Positions 7,480 through 14,080 of a DNA stretch of 38,209 nucleotides are shown here, piece by piece (position 1 is the first letter of the stretch; every line of letters starts with the position of its first letter). Position numbers and translations under genes: made by a program. The stretch covers positions 1 to 38,209 of the forward strand of contig JAUVVQ010000022.1 of assembly GCA_030604525.1 (NCBI GenBank), written 5' to 3'. The notes beneath the pieces are model-generated. The model was not told the origin of the DNA. It saw only the letters and a list, made by a program, of their open reading frames with translations, and did no database searches. The DNA comes from Phycisphaerae bacterium. Lineage in GTDB: Bacteria > Planctomycetota > Phycisphaerae > Sedimentisphaerales > Anaerobacaceae.

Positions 7480-8367
7480 ATGTATTTGGAGACGTTTAAA
7501 ATTTTTTGTGATTTGGTAACAGAAGGCAGTTTTTCCAAGACAGCCGAGCAGAACTCATTGAGTCAATCAGCAGTATCACAACAGCTTGCCCAATTAGAGC
7601 TGGAATACAGGTGCCAGCTTATTGACAGGAAGAAACGTCCTATAGAACTTACTCGTGAGGGGAGATTGTTTTATAAAACTGCGAAAGATATTATTGAAAG
7701 ATATGAACAATTTCAGAGTGAGCTTAACAGTTTAAAGTCAACGACCGGTTTCCGGATAAATGTTGGCTCTATTTATAGTATAGGTATGCACACGCTGCCT
7801 CGTTATGTCAAATCGTTTATGCTTAGATATCCGAAGGTTTACATTCATATTGAATACTTAGAAGCATCTCGGATTTATAAGCAGGTTTTGAGCGGTGAGA
7901 TAGATTTTGGATTTGTGGCGGTACCTCAGCGGGGGAAGCGTTTGGTAGTATATGAGTTTGAGAACGAGCCGCTTGTGCTTGTATGCAGCCCGAGTCATCC
8001 TTTTTCAGAAAAGGAAGAGATAGATATTCATGAGATACAGTTTGAGCGATTTGTGGGTTTTGGTAAGCGAATTCCTACGCGTTCCTGGATAGATAATATT
8101 TTAGGAAGATATGATATAGTGATAAAGCCGGCGCTTGAGTTTGATAATATTGAGACGGTCAAACGTGCAGTCGAGATAAATTCCGGTATAAGTATCCTTT
8201 CTTCGACAGCGATAAGGCAGGAGGTGAGCGACGGCACCTTGATAGCGATACCTTTTTCGAATGAGCATTTTTACAGGCCGACGGGTATTATACACCGAAT
8301 AGATAAGATATTGAGCAAGATAGATAAGGGCTTTCTGAAAATATTTCAGGAGGGTAATCTTAGATAA
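7480..8367 (+). CDS. LysR-family transcriptional regulator, 295 aa
   Basis: A typical LysR regulator: winged helix-turn-helix at residues 1-60 (FCDLVTEGSFSKTAEQ, LSQSAVSQQLAQLE), linker helix to about 88, then a periplasmic-binding-protein-like effector domain (from about 92) with the CysB-like SGEIDFGFVA segment. The effector is not predictable from sequence. It is transcribed away from gdhA across a 177-base gap, the usual arrangement for a LysR protein and its target. Nitrogen or carbon-linked control of gdhA is therefore a reasonable inference. AGGAGG lies unusually far (about 18 bases) from the first ATG at 7480, with no other in-frame start between, so translation initiation may be weak or the leader folded. 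Confidence 0.9.
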   Translation: MYLETFKIFCDLVTEGSFSKTAEQNSLSQSAVSQQLAQLELEYRCQLIDRKKRPIELTREGRLFYKTAKDIIERYEQFQSELNSLKSTTGFRINVGSIYSIGMHTLPRYVKSFMLRYPKVYIHIEYLEASRIYKQVLSGEIDFGFVAVPQRGKRLVVYEFENEPLVLVCSPSHPFSEKEEIDIHEIQFERFVGFGKRIPTRSWIDNILGRYDIVIKPALEFDNIETVKRAVEINSGISILSSTAIRQEVSDGTLIAIPFSNEHFYRPTGIIHRIDKILSKIDKGFLKIFQEGNLR

Positions 8368-8389
8368 CGAATTTTTTTTGCGGGATTTT

Positions 8390-8986
8390 ATGAGCATAAA
8401 AGCAGTGATATTTGATTTAGACGGGACTTTGACGGAACCATTTTTTAATTTTGATGCGATTCGAGAAGAGATGGGTCTTCCTTCTGATGCTGGCCCGGTG
8501 CTTGAGATGATGGCGGGGATGGGTGCGGAAGAGCGTGAGCGGGCGGAGCAGATATTGCATGACCATGAGCAGCGTGCAGTGGAGGAGTCGCGTCTTAACG
8601 CCGGAGCGAAGGAGACATTGTCGAAGCTTCGTGAGCAGGGGATTTTGATAGGTATTCTAACTCGTAATCGTCGCAAGAATGTAGAAGCGATAGCGTCGAG
8701 GCACGGTTTGGAATTTGATGGAGTGGTGGACAGGGAAGATGGTCCGGTTAAGCCGGATGCTTTCGGTGTGAAACATTTATGCGAGAAGTTCGGAGTCAGG
8801 CCGGAAGAGACACTTATGGTTGGTGATTATCTTTTTGATTTGCTTTGTGCCCGGTCGGCCGGTGCAGTTGCGGTGCTATTGGAAAATCATAAGGATGCTC
8901 ATAACTTTATGGAGCATGCTGATTTTACTATTGAGAACATCGAGGAGATACTGGGTATTGTCAAAGAAAAAGAGAACGAGGGCTGA
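8390..8986 (+). CDS. HAD-superfamily hydrolase (phosphoglycolate phosphatase-like), 198 aa
   Basis: A HAD phosphatase with all four motifs: DLDGT at 9-13 (nucleophile D9, acid D11), the motif II region ILTRN, the conserved Lys in VKPDAF, and motif IV GDYLFDLLCA. The small helical cap between motifs I and II is like that of phosphoglycolate phosphatase/beta-phosphoglucomutase relatives. The substrate cannot be told. An in-frame TTG at 8378 would add four residues; ATG 8390 is preferred since the first beta strand begins right after it. It lies 22 bases after the LysR gene and 10 bases before the next gene, so the three may be one operon. Confidence 0.88.
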   Translation: MSIKAVIFDLDGTLTEPFFNFDAIREEMGLPSDAGPVLEMMAGMGAEERERAEQILHDHEQRAVEESRLNAGAKETLSKLREQGILIGILTRNRRKNVEAIASRHGLEFDGVVDREDGPVKPDAFGVKHLCEKFGVRPEETLMVGDYLFDLLCARSAGAVAVLLENHKDAHNFMEHADFTIENIEEILGIVKEKENEG

Positions 8987-8996
8987 GGGTCAGGCG

Positions 8997-10490
8997 ATGT
9001 GTCTAAATTTGAGAGTTAAAAGCATAGCAGCATTGGTTTTTTTTTGTGTATTGTTTTTATTTCAAGCCGTAACAAAGGGCGGAGTGATTTGCGAGGGAGC
9101 GAGGCATAAGGCGATAGTTTTGTCCGAGAGGCCGTTGCGATTTGAAAAGGATTTCGAAGAATACAAAAAGTTCCTGGAATCCGACGGTTTCCTGGTGGTT
9201 GGTCTGGAAGGTGTATCATATTCGGCGATGAGAGAGGCGAGTTACATAATTAATCATATATTGTCCGGGCGTGGTGACATTCGGAAGGGATTAATAGATG
9301 ATGGGGTTTATTGTGTGGTGGCAGGTTCTGTTGATGAAAGGATAAAGGTCAGCGAGCATTTTCGATTGGAACGTGAGGCAGGTTACAGTCGGGAGAGCAA
9401 TTCTGTCAGTAAGAGCAGCGGGGGGGAGGCGATTTTTTGCTCTGAGGAGAATTTACTGAACTGTGCATCGGGCGAAGTGGGCTGTGAAGTTGTTTTGGTT
9501 GGTGAGCTTGCGGGGAGCATATATGCAAATGTTTTAGAGAGGCAGGGTGATTTTGCCAATTGGCTGAAGGGGTGTTATGCAGACGTGAGGAGCAAGGGCT
9601 TATGGCGTGGAAGTATTGCGTCCGGGAGTACTGAGAAATACTGGGCGGAGGGAGTGCAAGCATGGTTCGACTGTAACGGCGGAGAAGCAAAGGCAAATGG
9701 AAGACATAATTTTGCAAGTACGAGGGAAGAATTACAGAGCTATGACCCTAATCTGGCAGAGCTGGTTGGCGAGGTATTCCGAGGTAATCAGTGGCGTTAT
9801 CGTTCGCGTGAGAAAAGAGGTGGGCGTGAGTTTCCTTATTTGAAGAAGCTTCGCGAGAGGACCGGGCGGCTGGAGTCTTATCAATGTAAGCTTGAGTATC
9901 TTTTCAAACAGCCGATACTGGAGTCGAAGAGCCGAAGGCGAGGTGTTTTATATTACCAGAGATTCGGGGACAAGTCGAAGCTGCGAATAAGCTTTCTTAA
10001 GCTCAAGCAGGATGAATTTGCTGAGGAGGATTATCGAGAGGAGTATATATTTGACGGTGTCTGGCTCAAGCAGATAGATTATCAGATAAAGTCGGTCAAG
10101 CTTATCCAGGAGTCTGAGCCGAACGAGCCGGTTGGAGCATTTGATTTGGCGAAAAGAAACTTTCCAGTAATCGGCTTCAGCAGCACGGAAGAGATGGAGC
10201 GGGAATTTGAGATAGAAGTTTCGGAAGACACTGCTCAGTTTATAAAATATCATTTGGTAGTGAAAGACGGTTCGATATATGAAGGGGATTATAAAGTAAT
10301 AGATTTTTGGGTTGATAAGAAATCGGTTTTGCCATCCAAGATAGAAGCAAGGACTGCGGAGGGGGAAGTTTACGAGATTAAATTTTTAGAGCCGCGGGTT
10401 GATAAGCCGATAAGAAAAGAGGTATTTGACGTAGAGATACCAGACGGTTTTGGCGAGCCGGAGGTAGTGCCGTTGGAGAAACGGGATTAG
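8997..10490 (+). CDS. Secreted, apparently inactive lethal-factor-like peptidase with C-terminal LolA-like domain
   Basis: 497 aa with an N-terminal signal peptide (about 1-28, IAALVFFCVLFLFQAV). Residues 45-230 resemble the anthrax lethal-factor-like (ATLF) zincin domain seen in planctomycetal secreted proteins: VSYSAMREASYIINHIL, SEENLL, and YWAEGVQAWFD, which carries the expected third-ligand Glu. The position of the HExxH zinc motif reads VLVGELAGSI (residues 166-175): both His are Gly (G169, G173) while the Glu stays. Zinc binding and catalysis are therefore probably lost. Residues 285-490 look like a beta-rich LolA/LolB-type lipoprotein-carrier fold (SYQCKLEYLFKQP, GVLYYQRFGDKSKLRISF). 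The start was chosen at ATG 8997 with GAGGG upstream because the signal peptide begins there. Domain calls are by eye. Confidence 0.7.
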   Translation: MCLNLRVKSIAALVFFCVLFLFQAVTKGGVICEGARHKAIVLSERPLRFEKDFEEYKKFLESDGFLVVGLEGVSYSAMREASYIINHILSGRGDIRKGLIDDGVYCVVAGSVDERIKVSEHFRLEREAGYSRESNSVSKSSGGEAIFCSEENLLNCASGEVGCEVVLVGELAGSIYANVLERQGDFANWLKGCYADVRSKGLWRGSIASGSTEKYWAEGVQAWFDCNGGEAKANGRHNFASTREELQSYDPNLAELVGEVFRGNQWRYRSREKRGGREFPYLKKLRERTGRLESYQCKLEYLFKQPILESKSRRRGVLYYQRFGDKSKLRISFLKLKQDEFAEEDYREEYIFDGVWLKQIDYQIKSVKLIQESEPNEPVGAFDLAKRNFPVIGFSSTEEMEREFEIEVSEDTAQFIKYHLVVKDGSIYEGDYKVIDFWVDKKSVLPSKIEARTAEGEVYEIKFLEPRVDKPIRKEVFDVEIPDGFGEPEVVPLEKRD

Positions 10491-10559
10491 CCGGTGGCGA
10501 GCCGGTAAAGGTTATTATGATAGCCCAGAAAGTATTACAGAATATCGGGGGCAAGTTTA

Positions 10560-12101
10560 ATGGCGTCAGAAAAGATTACTGTCGGGAAATTTAAGAAACT
10601 GCTCGAGAAGCGTATTCAACCTTTACTTGAGCTTTCTGGTTATCTTTCGAGTTGTGATTTGGATTCAGATATTTTTACTCGTCCGTTGTTTGGTGAGCTT
10701 TTGAACCAATCGGTTCAGATTGAGGAGTTTCTTGATGCTTATGAAGCCCGGAATAATTGCCAGTGGTGCGTGTTTCGTTCCCTGATAGCGGCGTTTAAGC
10801 TTTTCAGCGGAGTTGGTTATGAGCTTGTTCACATCCAGCATTCATTGCCGACGTATCATTTGTTACCGATAGAAGAGGATTTTGTTCAAGCGACTCGAGA
10901 TTGCCTGAGGTTTACTGATGCGGTAATTTTGCGAACGGCCAAGCAGATGAGGGAAGAGGCGGAAAAGTTAAGTCTTCATCTCCCTGTTTTCAGCGACCGT
11001 AGTGAGCTTTATAGCGAGGAGCTTCCGGCAGGCAGATTGCCTCATGACTGCAAGATAAAGCGTAAAGGGACGGTTGCTGAGAGTGTTACGCTTCTTGCGA
11101 CTGCGTTTTTGAATCTTTCAGCGGAGAGTGAACGAGTATATGCGGCCGGTAAGGCGCAACCGGAAGAATATGAGTCCTTTGTTCGCAGTTCGGTGAGTGA
11201 GGAGAAATTGCGGAGTTTGGAGCTTCGTTTTCATAATCTTCAGTCTATGTATGATACATTTGTTTCCGGGACTGAGCTTGAGGAGATGGATACGGATTTA
11301 GTTGTTCTTCGTGGTCATATAAGTGTTGTATTTCATTTGTTGCGTACGGCGACGTCTTTTGCCCATTATTACGAGCGTCATTTGAACAAGCCGAGATGTG
11401 ATATTCGAAGTTATCAAGAGCCGTTGGTTCGCTCCGAAGCTCTTCTTGATAAGTTGATGAGCTATTCTTTGAACTTTGTGTGTGAATATTTGTATTGTGC
11501 GGTTCGGCTTTGCCAGACGATGCTCAAGCGTTATGCAGAGATAGGCGAGATTGAGGTTTCAGTTCCTTCTTATCGAGGTTTTCATGTTCGTCCAGCGACT
11601 TTGATTTCTAAGCTTGTTCTTCATTACGGCAGCGAAGTAAGTATGAAGCTCGAAGGCGAGAGTTATGATGCCAGCTCATCACTTGATTTATTTCGTGTCA
11701 ATGAGCAGATAAACGCCAGGAAGCGTCGTTGGCTTGGTGAGGAGATAGTTCGCCTGGATATTGTCCCGAGCGACTCAAGCGATAAAGATGTATGCAAGGT
11801 AATCCGCGGCGTTGTAATGACTCTTGCGGAGCGAGGCCAGGTTATTCTTTATAAGCAGCCGATTGAGATAGCTGAGAAGTATTGTGATTTTGAAGGTAGT
11901 ATGCTTGAGCGAGTGACAGCGGGGATATCAGAACTGCTCGTTACCGGTAAAATAGATATTGCAACAAATATCAAAGTTAGGTTTGTTGGGGATAAGCGAG
12001 TGCTGTCAGATATTAAGCTTTTGGCAGAGAACGGATACGGGGAAGACCGTTTTGGGAACAATATTGCATTGCCTGAAGAACTTGAGTATCTTGGGCGTTA
12101 A
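10560..12101 (+). CDS. HPr-domain protein with long N-terminal region, 513 aa
   Basis: Residues about 331-430 are an HPr phosphocarrier domain. IEVSVPSYRGFHVRPATLIS matches the HPr active site, with His342 in GFHVRPAT corresponding to the phosphorylated His15 of classical HPr. Classical HPr is only 85-90 aa, so the 330 extra N-terminal residues (alpha-helical, Leu-rich, unrecognised) and about 80 C-terminal residues are unusual. No PTS enzyme I or permease is nearby. The Ser46-type regulatory region is not clearly recognisable. A regulatory rather than sugar-transport role is likely. Ribosome binding site GGGG lies 6-8 bases before ATG 10560. It follows the previous gene after 69 bases on the same strand. 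Confidence 0.82.
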   Translation: MASEKITVGKFKKLLEKRIQPLLELSGYLSSCDLDSDIFTRPLFGELLNQSVQIEEFLDAYEARNNCQWCVFRSLIAAFKLFSGVGYELVHIQHSLPTYHLLPIEEDFVQATRDCLRFTDAVILRTAKQMREEAEKLSLHLPVFSDRSELYSEELPAGRLPHDCKIKRKGTVAESVTLLATAFLNLSAESERVYAAGKAQPEEYESFVRSSVSEEKLRSLELRFHNLQSMYDTFVSGTELEEMDTDLVVLRGHISVVFHLLRTATSFAHYYERHLNKPRCDIRSYQEPLVRSEALLDKLMSYSLNFVCEYLYCAVRLCQTMLKRYAEIGEIEVSVPSYRGFHVRPATLISKLVLHYGSEVSMKLEGESYDASSSLDLFRVNEQINARKRRWLGEEIVRLDIVPSDSSDKDVCKVIRGVVMTLAERGQVILYKQPIEIAEKYCDFEGSMLERVTAGISELLVTGKIDIATNIKVRFVGDKRVLSDIKLLAENGYGEDRFGNNIALPEELEYLGR

Positions 12102-12159
12102 AGATATTCGAATCGAGGCGTTGTAATTTTAATATTTTCATTTTTTTGGAGACGGGAAA

Positions 12160-12636
12160 ATGGCAAAAGGTTTAGTAGTTTATTATAGCCGGAGCGGTAA
12201 TACCAAGCAGATGGCGGAGTTAATATCGAAGTCGATGAATGAATCAGCTCTGGTGACGGATTGTAAATTGGTTAGTAATGTTGTCGCCGATGATTTGGAA
12301 GGATACGATGCGATAGTATTCGGTTCGCCGACGTATTACGGTCAAATGGCAGGTGAGATTAAGAAGTTATTTGATGAGACGGTCAAGCATCATGGCAGCT
12401 TAGACGGCAAAGTAGGTGGTGCATTCAGCAGTTCGGCGAATGTAGGTGGAGGTAATGAGACAACCGTTATGAGTATGATAGAGGCGATGCTTATCGAGGG
12501 AATGATAGTTCAGGGCGACCCGAGCGGTGACCATTACGGCCCGGTGTCTATAGGCCGGCCGGATGAACGAGTAGAGCGTCAGTGTGTCCGGAGAGGCAAG
12601 AGAATTGCAGAGCTGGTCAGTAGGATAGTTTCCTGA
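12160..12636 (+). CDS. Flavodoxin-family protein (WrbA/NADPH-dependent reductase-like), 158 aa
   Basis: An FMN-binding flavodoxin fold. The phosphate loop is SRSGNTKQMA (10-19), followed by a second loop at FGSPTYYGQMAGEIKKLFD and a third at AFSSSANVGGGNETT. The last two are typical of WrbA-type quinone reductases and related multimeric flavodoxins. It probably carries out two-electron reduction or electron transfer in the cytoplasm; the partner is unknown. A GGAG Shine-Dalgarno sequence lies 8-10 bases before ATG 12160. The gap of 58 bases to the upstream HPr gene allows cotranscription. Confidence 0.9.
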   Translation: MAKGLVVYYSRSGNTKQMAELISKSMNESALVTDCKLVSNVVADDLEGYDAIVFGSPTYYGQMAGEIKKLFDETVKHHGSLDGKVGGAFSSSANVGGGNETTVMSMIEAMLIEGMIVQGDPSGDHYGPVSIGRPDERVERQCVRRGKRIAELVSRIVS

Positions 12637-12694
12637 GGGTTGAGGCGTTTAATCCGGCAGGTTTTATTTTTCTTTTAAAAAATTGCATTTTTCT

Positions 12695-12723
12695 TTGACA
12701 AAGGAGTTTACGAAGTGTAAATT
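12695..12723 (+). promoter_or_regulatory. Putative promoter of the Hc1-like gene
   Basis: TTGACA (12695-12700), 17 bases, then TAAATT (12718-12723). The -35 is perfect and the -10 moderate. Transcription would start about 30 bases before the start codon at 12761. Confidence 0.45.
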
Positions 12724-12760
12724 GCCACTAATTGGAAATTGATAATTGGAGGATATTTTT

Positions 12761-12937
12761 ATGCAGGAATATGACAAACTTAAAGTATTGATTGACGAAA
12801 TTGAGATGGATATCAATAAGGCCCAGGGCGGTAACAAGGCAGCAGGCACCCGGGTACGTAAGCAGATGCAGGAGATTAAGCGAGCTTCTCAGGATGTTCG
12901 TAGTAAGATTCTTGAGATAAGGTCGTCCCAGCCATAG
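12761..12937 (+). CDS. Histone H1-like Hc1-family protein, 58 aa
   Basis: A small basic DNA-binding protein of the chlamydial Hc1/histone H1-like type. GNKAAGTRVRKQMQEIKRAS (24-43) matches the conserved core of that family, after an acidic helical N-terminus (YDKLKVLIDEIEMDINKA). The long Lys/Ala-rich tail of Hc1 is missing, so this is the short form. It probably binds DNA and may help organise the nucleoid. The start is ATG 12761, 8 bases after GGAGG. An upstream in-frame TTG at 12746 would overlap that ribosome binding site and is rejected. A promoter-like sequence lies just upstream. Confidence 0.85.
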   Translation: MQEYDKLKVLIDEIEMDINKAQGGNKAAGTRVRKQMQEIKRASQDVRSKILEIRSSQP

Positions 12938-13075
12938 CCCAGGGAAGTCCTGATTAAAAGGAAGGGGGTATCGATTGATAAACGCTGGTTTGTCCGAGGT
13001 GTTCGGTAACCCTGGCAAGGTCAGCGAGGGTTGGGTTGTTTCAAGATTGCAGTATATTTTGTCAGGGAACAGATT

Positions 13076-13552
13076 ATGCCACCACCGTTGTTGTTTGATT
13101 TGTCTTCTATTGATTTAGATAAAAAGCCGCTATTCGAGAAAGAGGCCATCCTTGAAGTAAATCCTCAAAGGGATGCGATGCAGCATCTTGATGGTGTCCT
13201 CTGGTATGACAAGGAGAAATATTTGGTATTAGGCTACAAGGAAGTGAGAGAGGATGAGTTTTGGGTTGGAGGCCATATTCCGGGCAGAGCTTTGATGCCT
13301 GGTGTTATAATGGTGGAGTCGGGAGCTCAGCTTTCGAGTTTTTTCATTAAGAAGGTTTACGGTTTGGGGGGATTTATAGGATTTGCGGGTATAGAATCGG
13401 CGAAGTTTCGTGCGATTGTAGAGCCCGGCCAAAGATTGTATTTGCTCGGTCATATCACGAAATTCAAGAGGCGGAAATATAGCTTTGCTGTTCAGGGGAT
13501 AGTAGGAGAGACGATGGTATTTGAGTGTGTAATTTCCGGTCTTGAGGTTTAG
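13076..13552 (+). CDS. FabZ/FabA-like 3-hydroxyacyl-ACP dehydratase, 158 aa
   Basis: A hot-dog-fold dehydratase that removes water from 3-hydroxyacyl-ACP in fatty acid or polyketide-like synthesis. The active site reads GGHIPGRALMPGVIMVES (65-82): His67 is the catalytic His and Glu81 sits where the second catalytic residue is expected. The order HxPGxxxxPG is as in FabZ. It is slightly longer at the N-terminus than FabZ. It stands apart from other fatty acid genes here, so a specialised lipid role is possible. The start ATG 13076 has AGGGA upstream. The longer frame (GTG-like starts from 13031) lacks support. Confidence 0.85.
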   Translation: MPPPLLFDLSSIDLDKKPLFEKEAILEVNPQRDAMQHLDGVLWYDKEKYLVLGYKEVREDEFWVGGHIPGRALMPGVIMVESGAQLSSFFIKKVYGLGGFIGFAGIESAKFRAIVEPGQRLYLLGHITKFKRRKYSFAVQGIVGETMVFECVISGLEV

Positions 13553-13589
13553 TCCCGCACCTATTTTTAGCCAAAAACAGGTGCGAGAC
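13552..13589. terminator. Inverted repeat between converging genes
   Basis: GTCCCGCACCT (13552-13562) and AGGTGCGAGAC (13579-13589) pair with one mismatch. The loop is A/T-rich. It begins on the last base of the dehydratase stop codon and precedes the converging tRNA-Glu. No T-run follows in either direction, so the terminator role is tentative. Confidence 0.45.
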
Positions 13590-13625
13590 AGCTTGTGTGC
13601 ATTCGAATTTTGAGGAGTAGAAGAA

Positions 13626-13701
13626 ATAGCCCCAAGGGGATTCGAACCCCTGTTGCCGGGTTGAAAACCCGGTGTCCTAGACCTACCTAGACGATGGGGC
13701 C
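13626..13701 (-). tRNA. tRNA-Glu (UUC)
   Basis: The minus strand folds as a full cloverleaf: acceptor GGCCCCA/UGGGGCU (G1-U72, as in chloroplast tRNA-Glu), discriminator A, and D-arm with UCGUCUAGG. The anticodon stem is CCGGG/CCCGG, with loop UUUUCAA giving anticodon UUC. The T-arm is CAGGGGUUCGAAUCCCCU. The 3' CCA is not encoded. It lies 9 bases after the ferredoxin gene and is probably processed from the same transcript. Confidence 0.95.
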
Positions 13702-13710
13702 ACTGGAGAA

Positions 13711-13884
13711 TCATTCCATAGAGATTGCTTCAATGGGGCAGGTATCGACGCAGACACCGCAATCGATACAGGTGTCTTTGTCTACAAGAGCTTTTCCATC
13801 AACCATGCTAATAGCATCGCTTGGACATTCTTCGACACAGCTTTCGCACCCGGTGCATTTTTCGCTGTCTACTTTAGCGGGCAT
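13711..13884 (-). CDS. 2[4Fe-4S] ferredoxin, 57 aa
   Basis: A small bacterial-type ferredoxin carrying two [4Fe-4S] clusters for low-potential electron transfer. Two CxxCxxCxxxCP motifs are seen: CTGCESCVEECP (10-21) and CIDCGVCVDTCP (39-50). Cysteines from each motif supply the fourth ligand of the other cluster. The length is normal. AAAGGA lies about 7 bases before ATG 13884. It is the only gene between the TPR protein and tRNA-Glu on this strand. The likely partner oxidoreductase is not in the window. Confidence 0.93.
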   Translation of the reverse strand: MPAKVDSEKCTGCESCVEECPSDAISMVDGKALVDKDTCIDCGVCVDTCPIEAISME

Positions 13885-14080
13885 TTTACAATCCTTTCAT
13901 TGAACTGGAACAATAATACTTTTCTAAAAGATTCAGGAATATATCAGAATTATTTGTCTGTTACAATAGAATTTTTCAGAAAACGGCATTGAAATCGCAG
14001 TTAATAGAATTGCTTTAATTTTGTTGTTGATTTTTTTTGGTGTTGCGGGTTTTTATCCGGTCAGGTTTTTCAGATTGTGT

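Noticed and set aside
8101-8676. 191-codon minus-strand frame
   Set aside because: Lies antisense across the end of the LysR gene and the HAD gene, both well supported.
13229-13714. 161-codon minus-strand frame covering tRNA-Glu
   Set aside because: Translates the tRNA and the antisense of the FabZ-like gene; no ribosome binding site or family resemblance.
13694-13903. 69-codon plus-strand frame
   Set aside because: Antisense shadow of the ferredoxin gene, whose two Cys motifs are unmistakable on the other strand.
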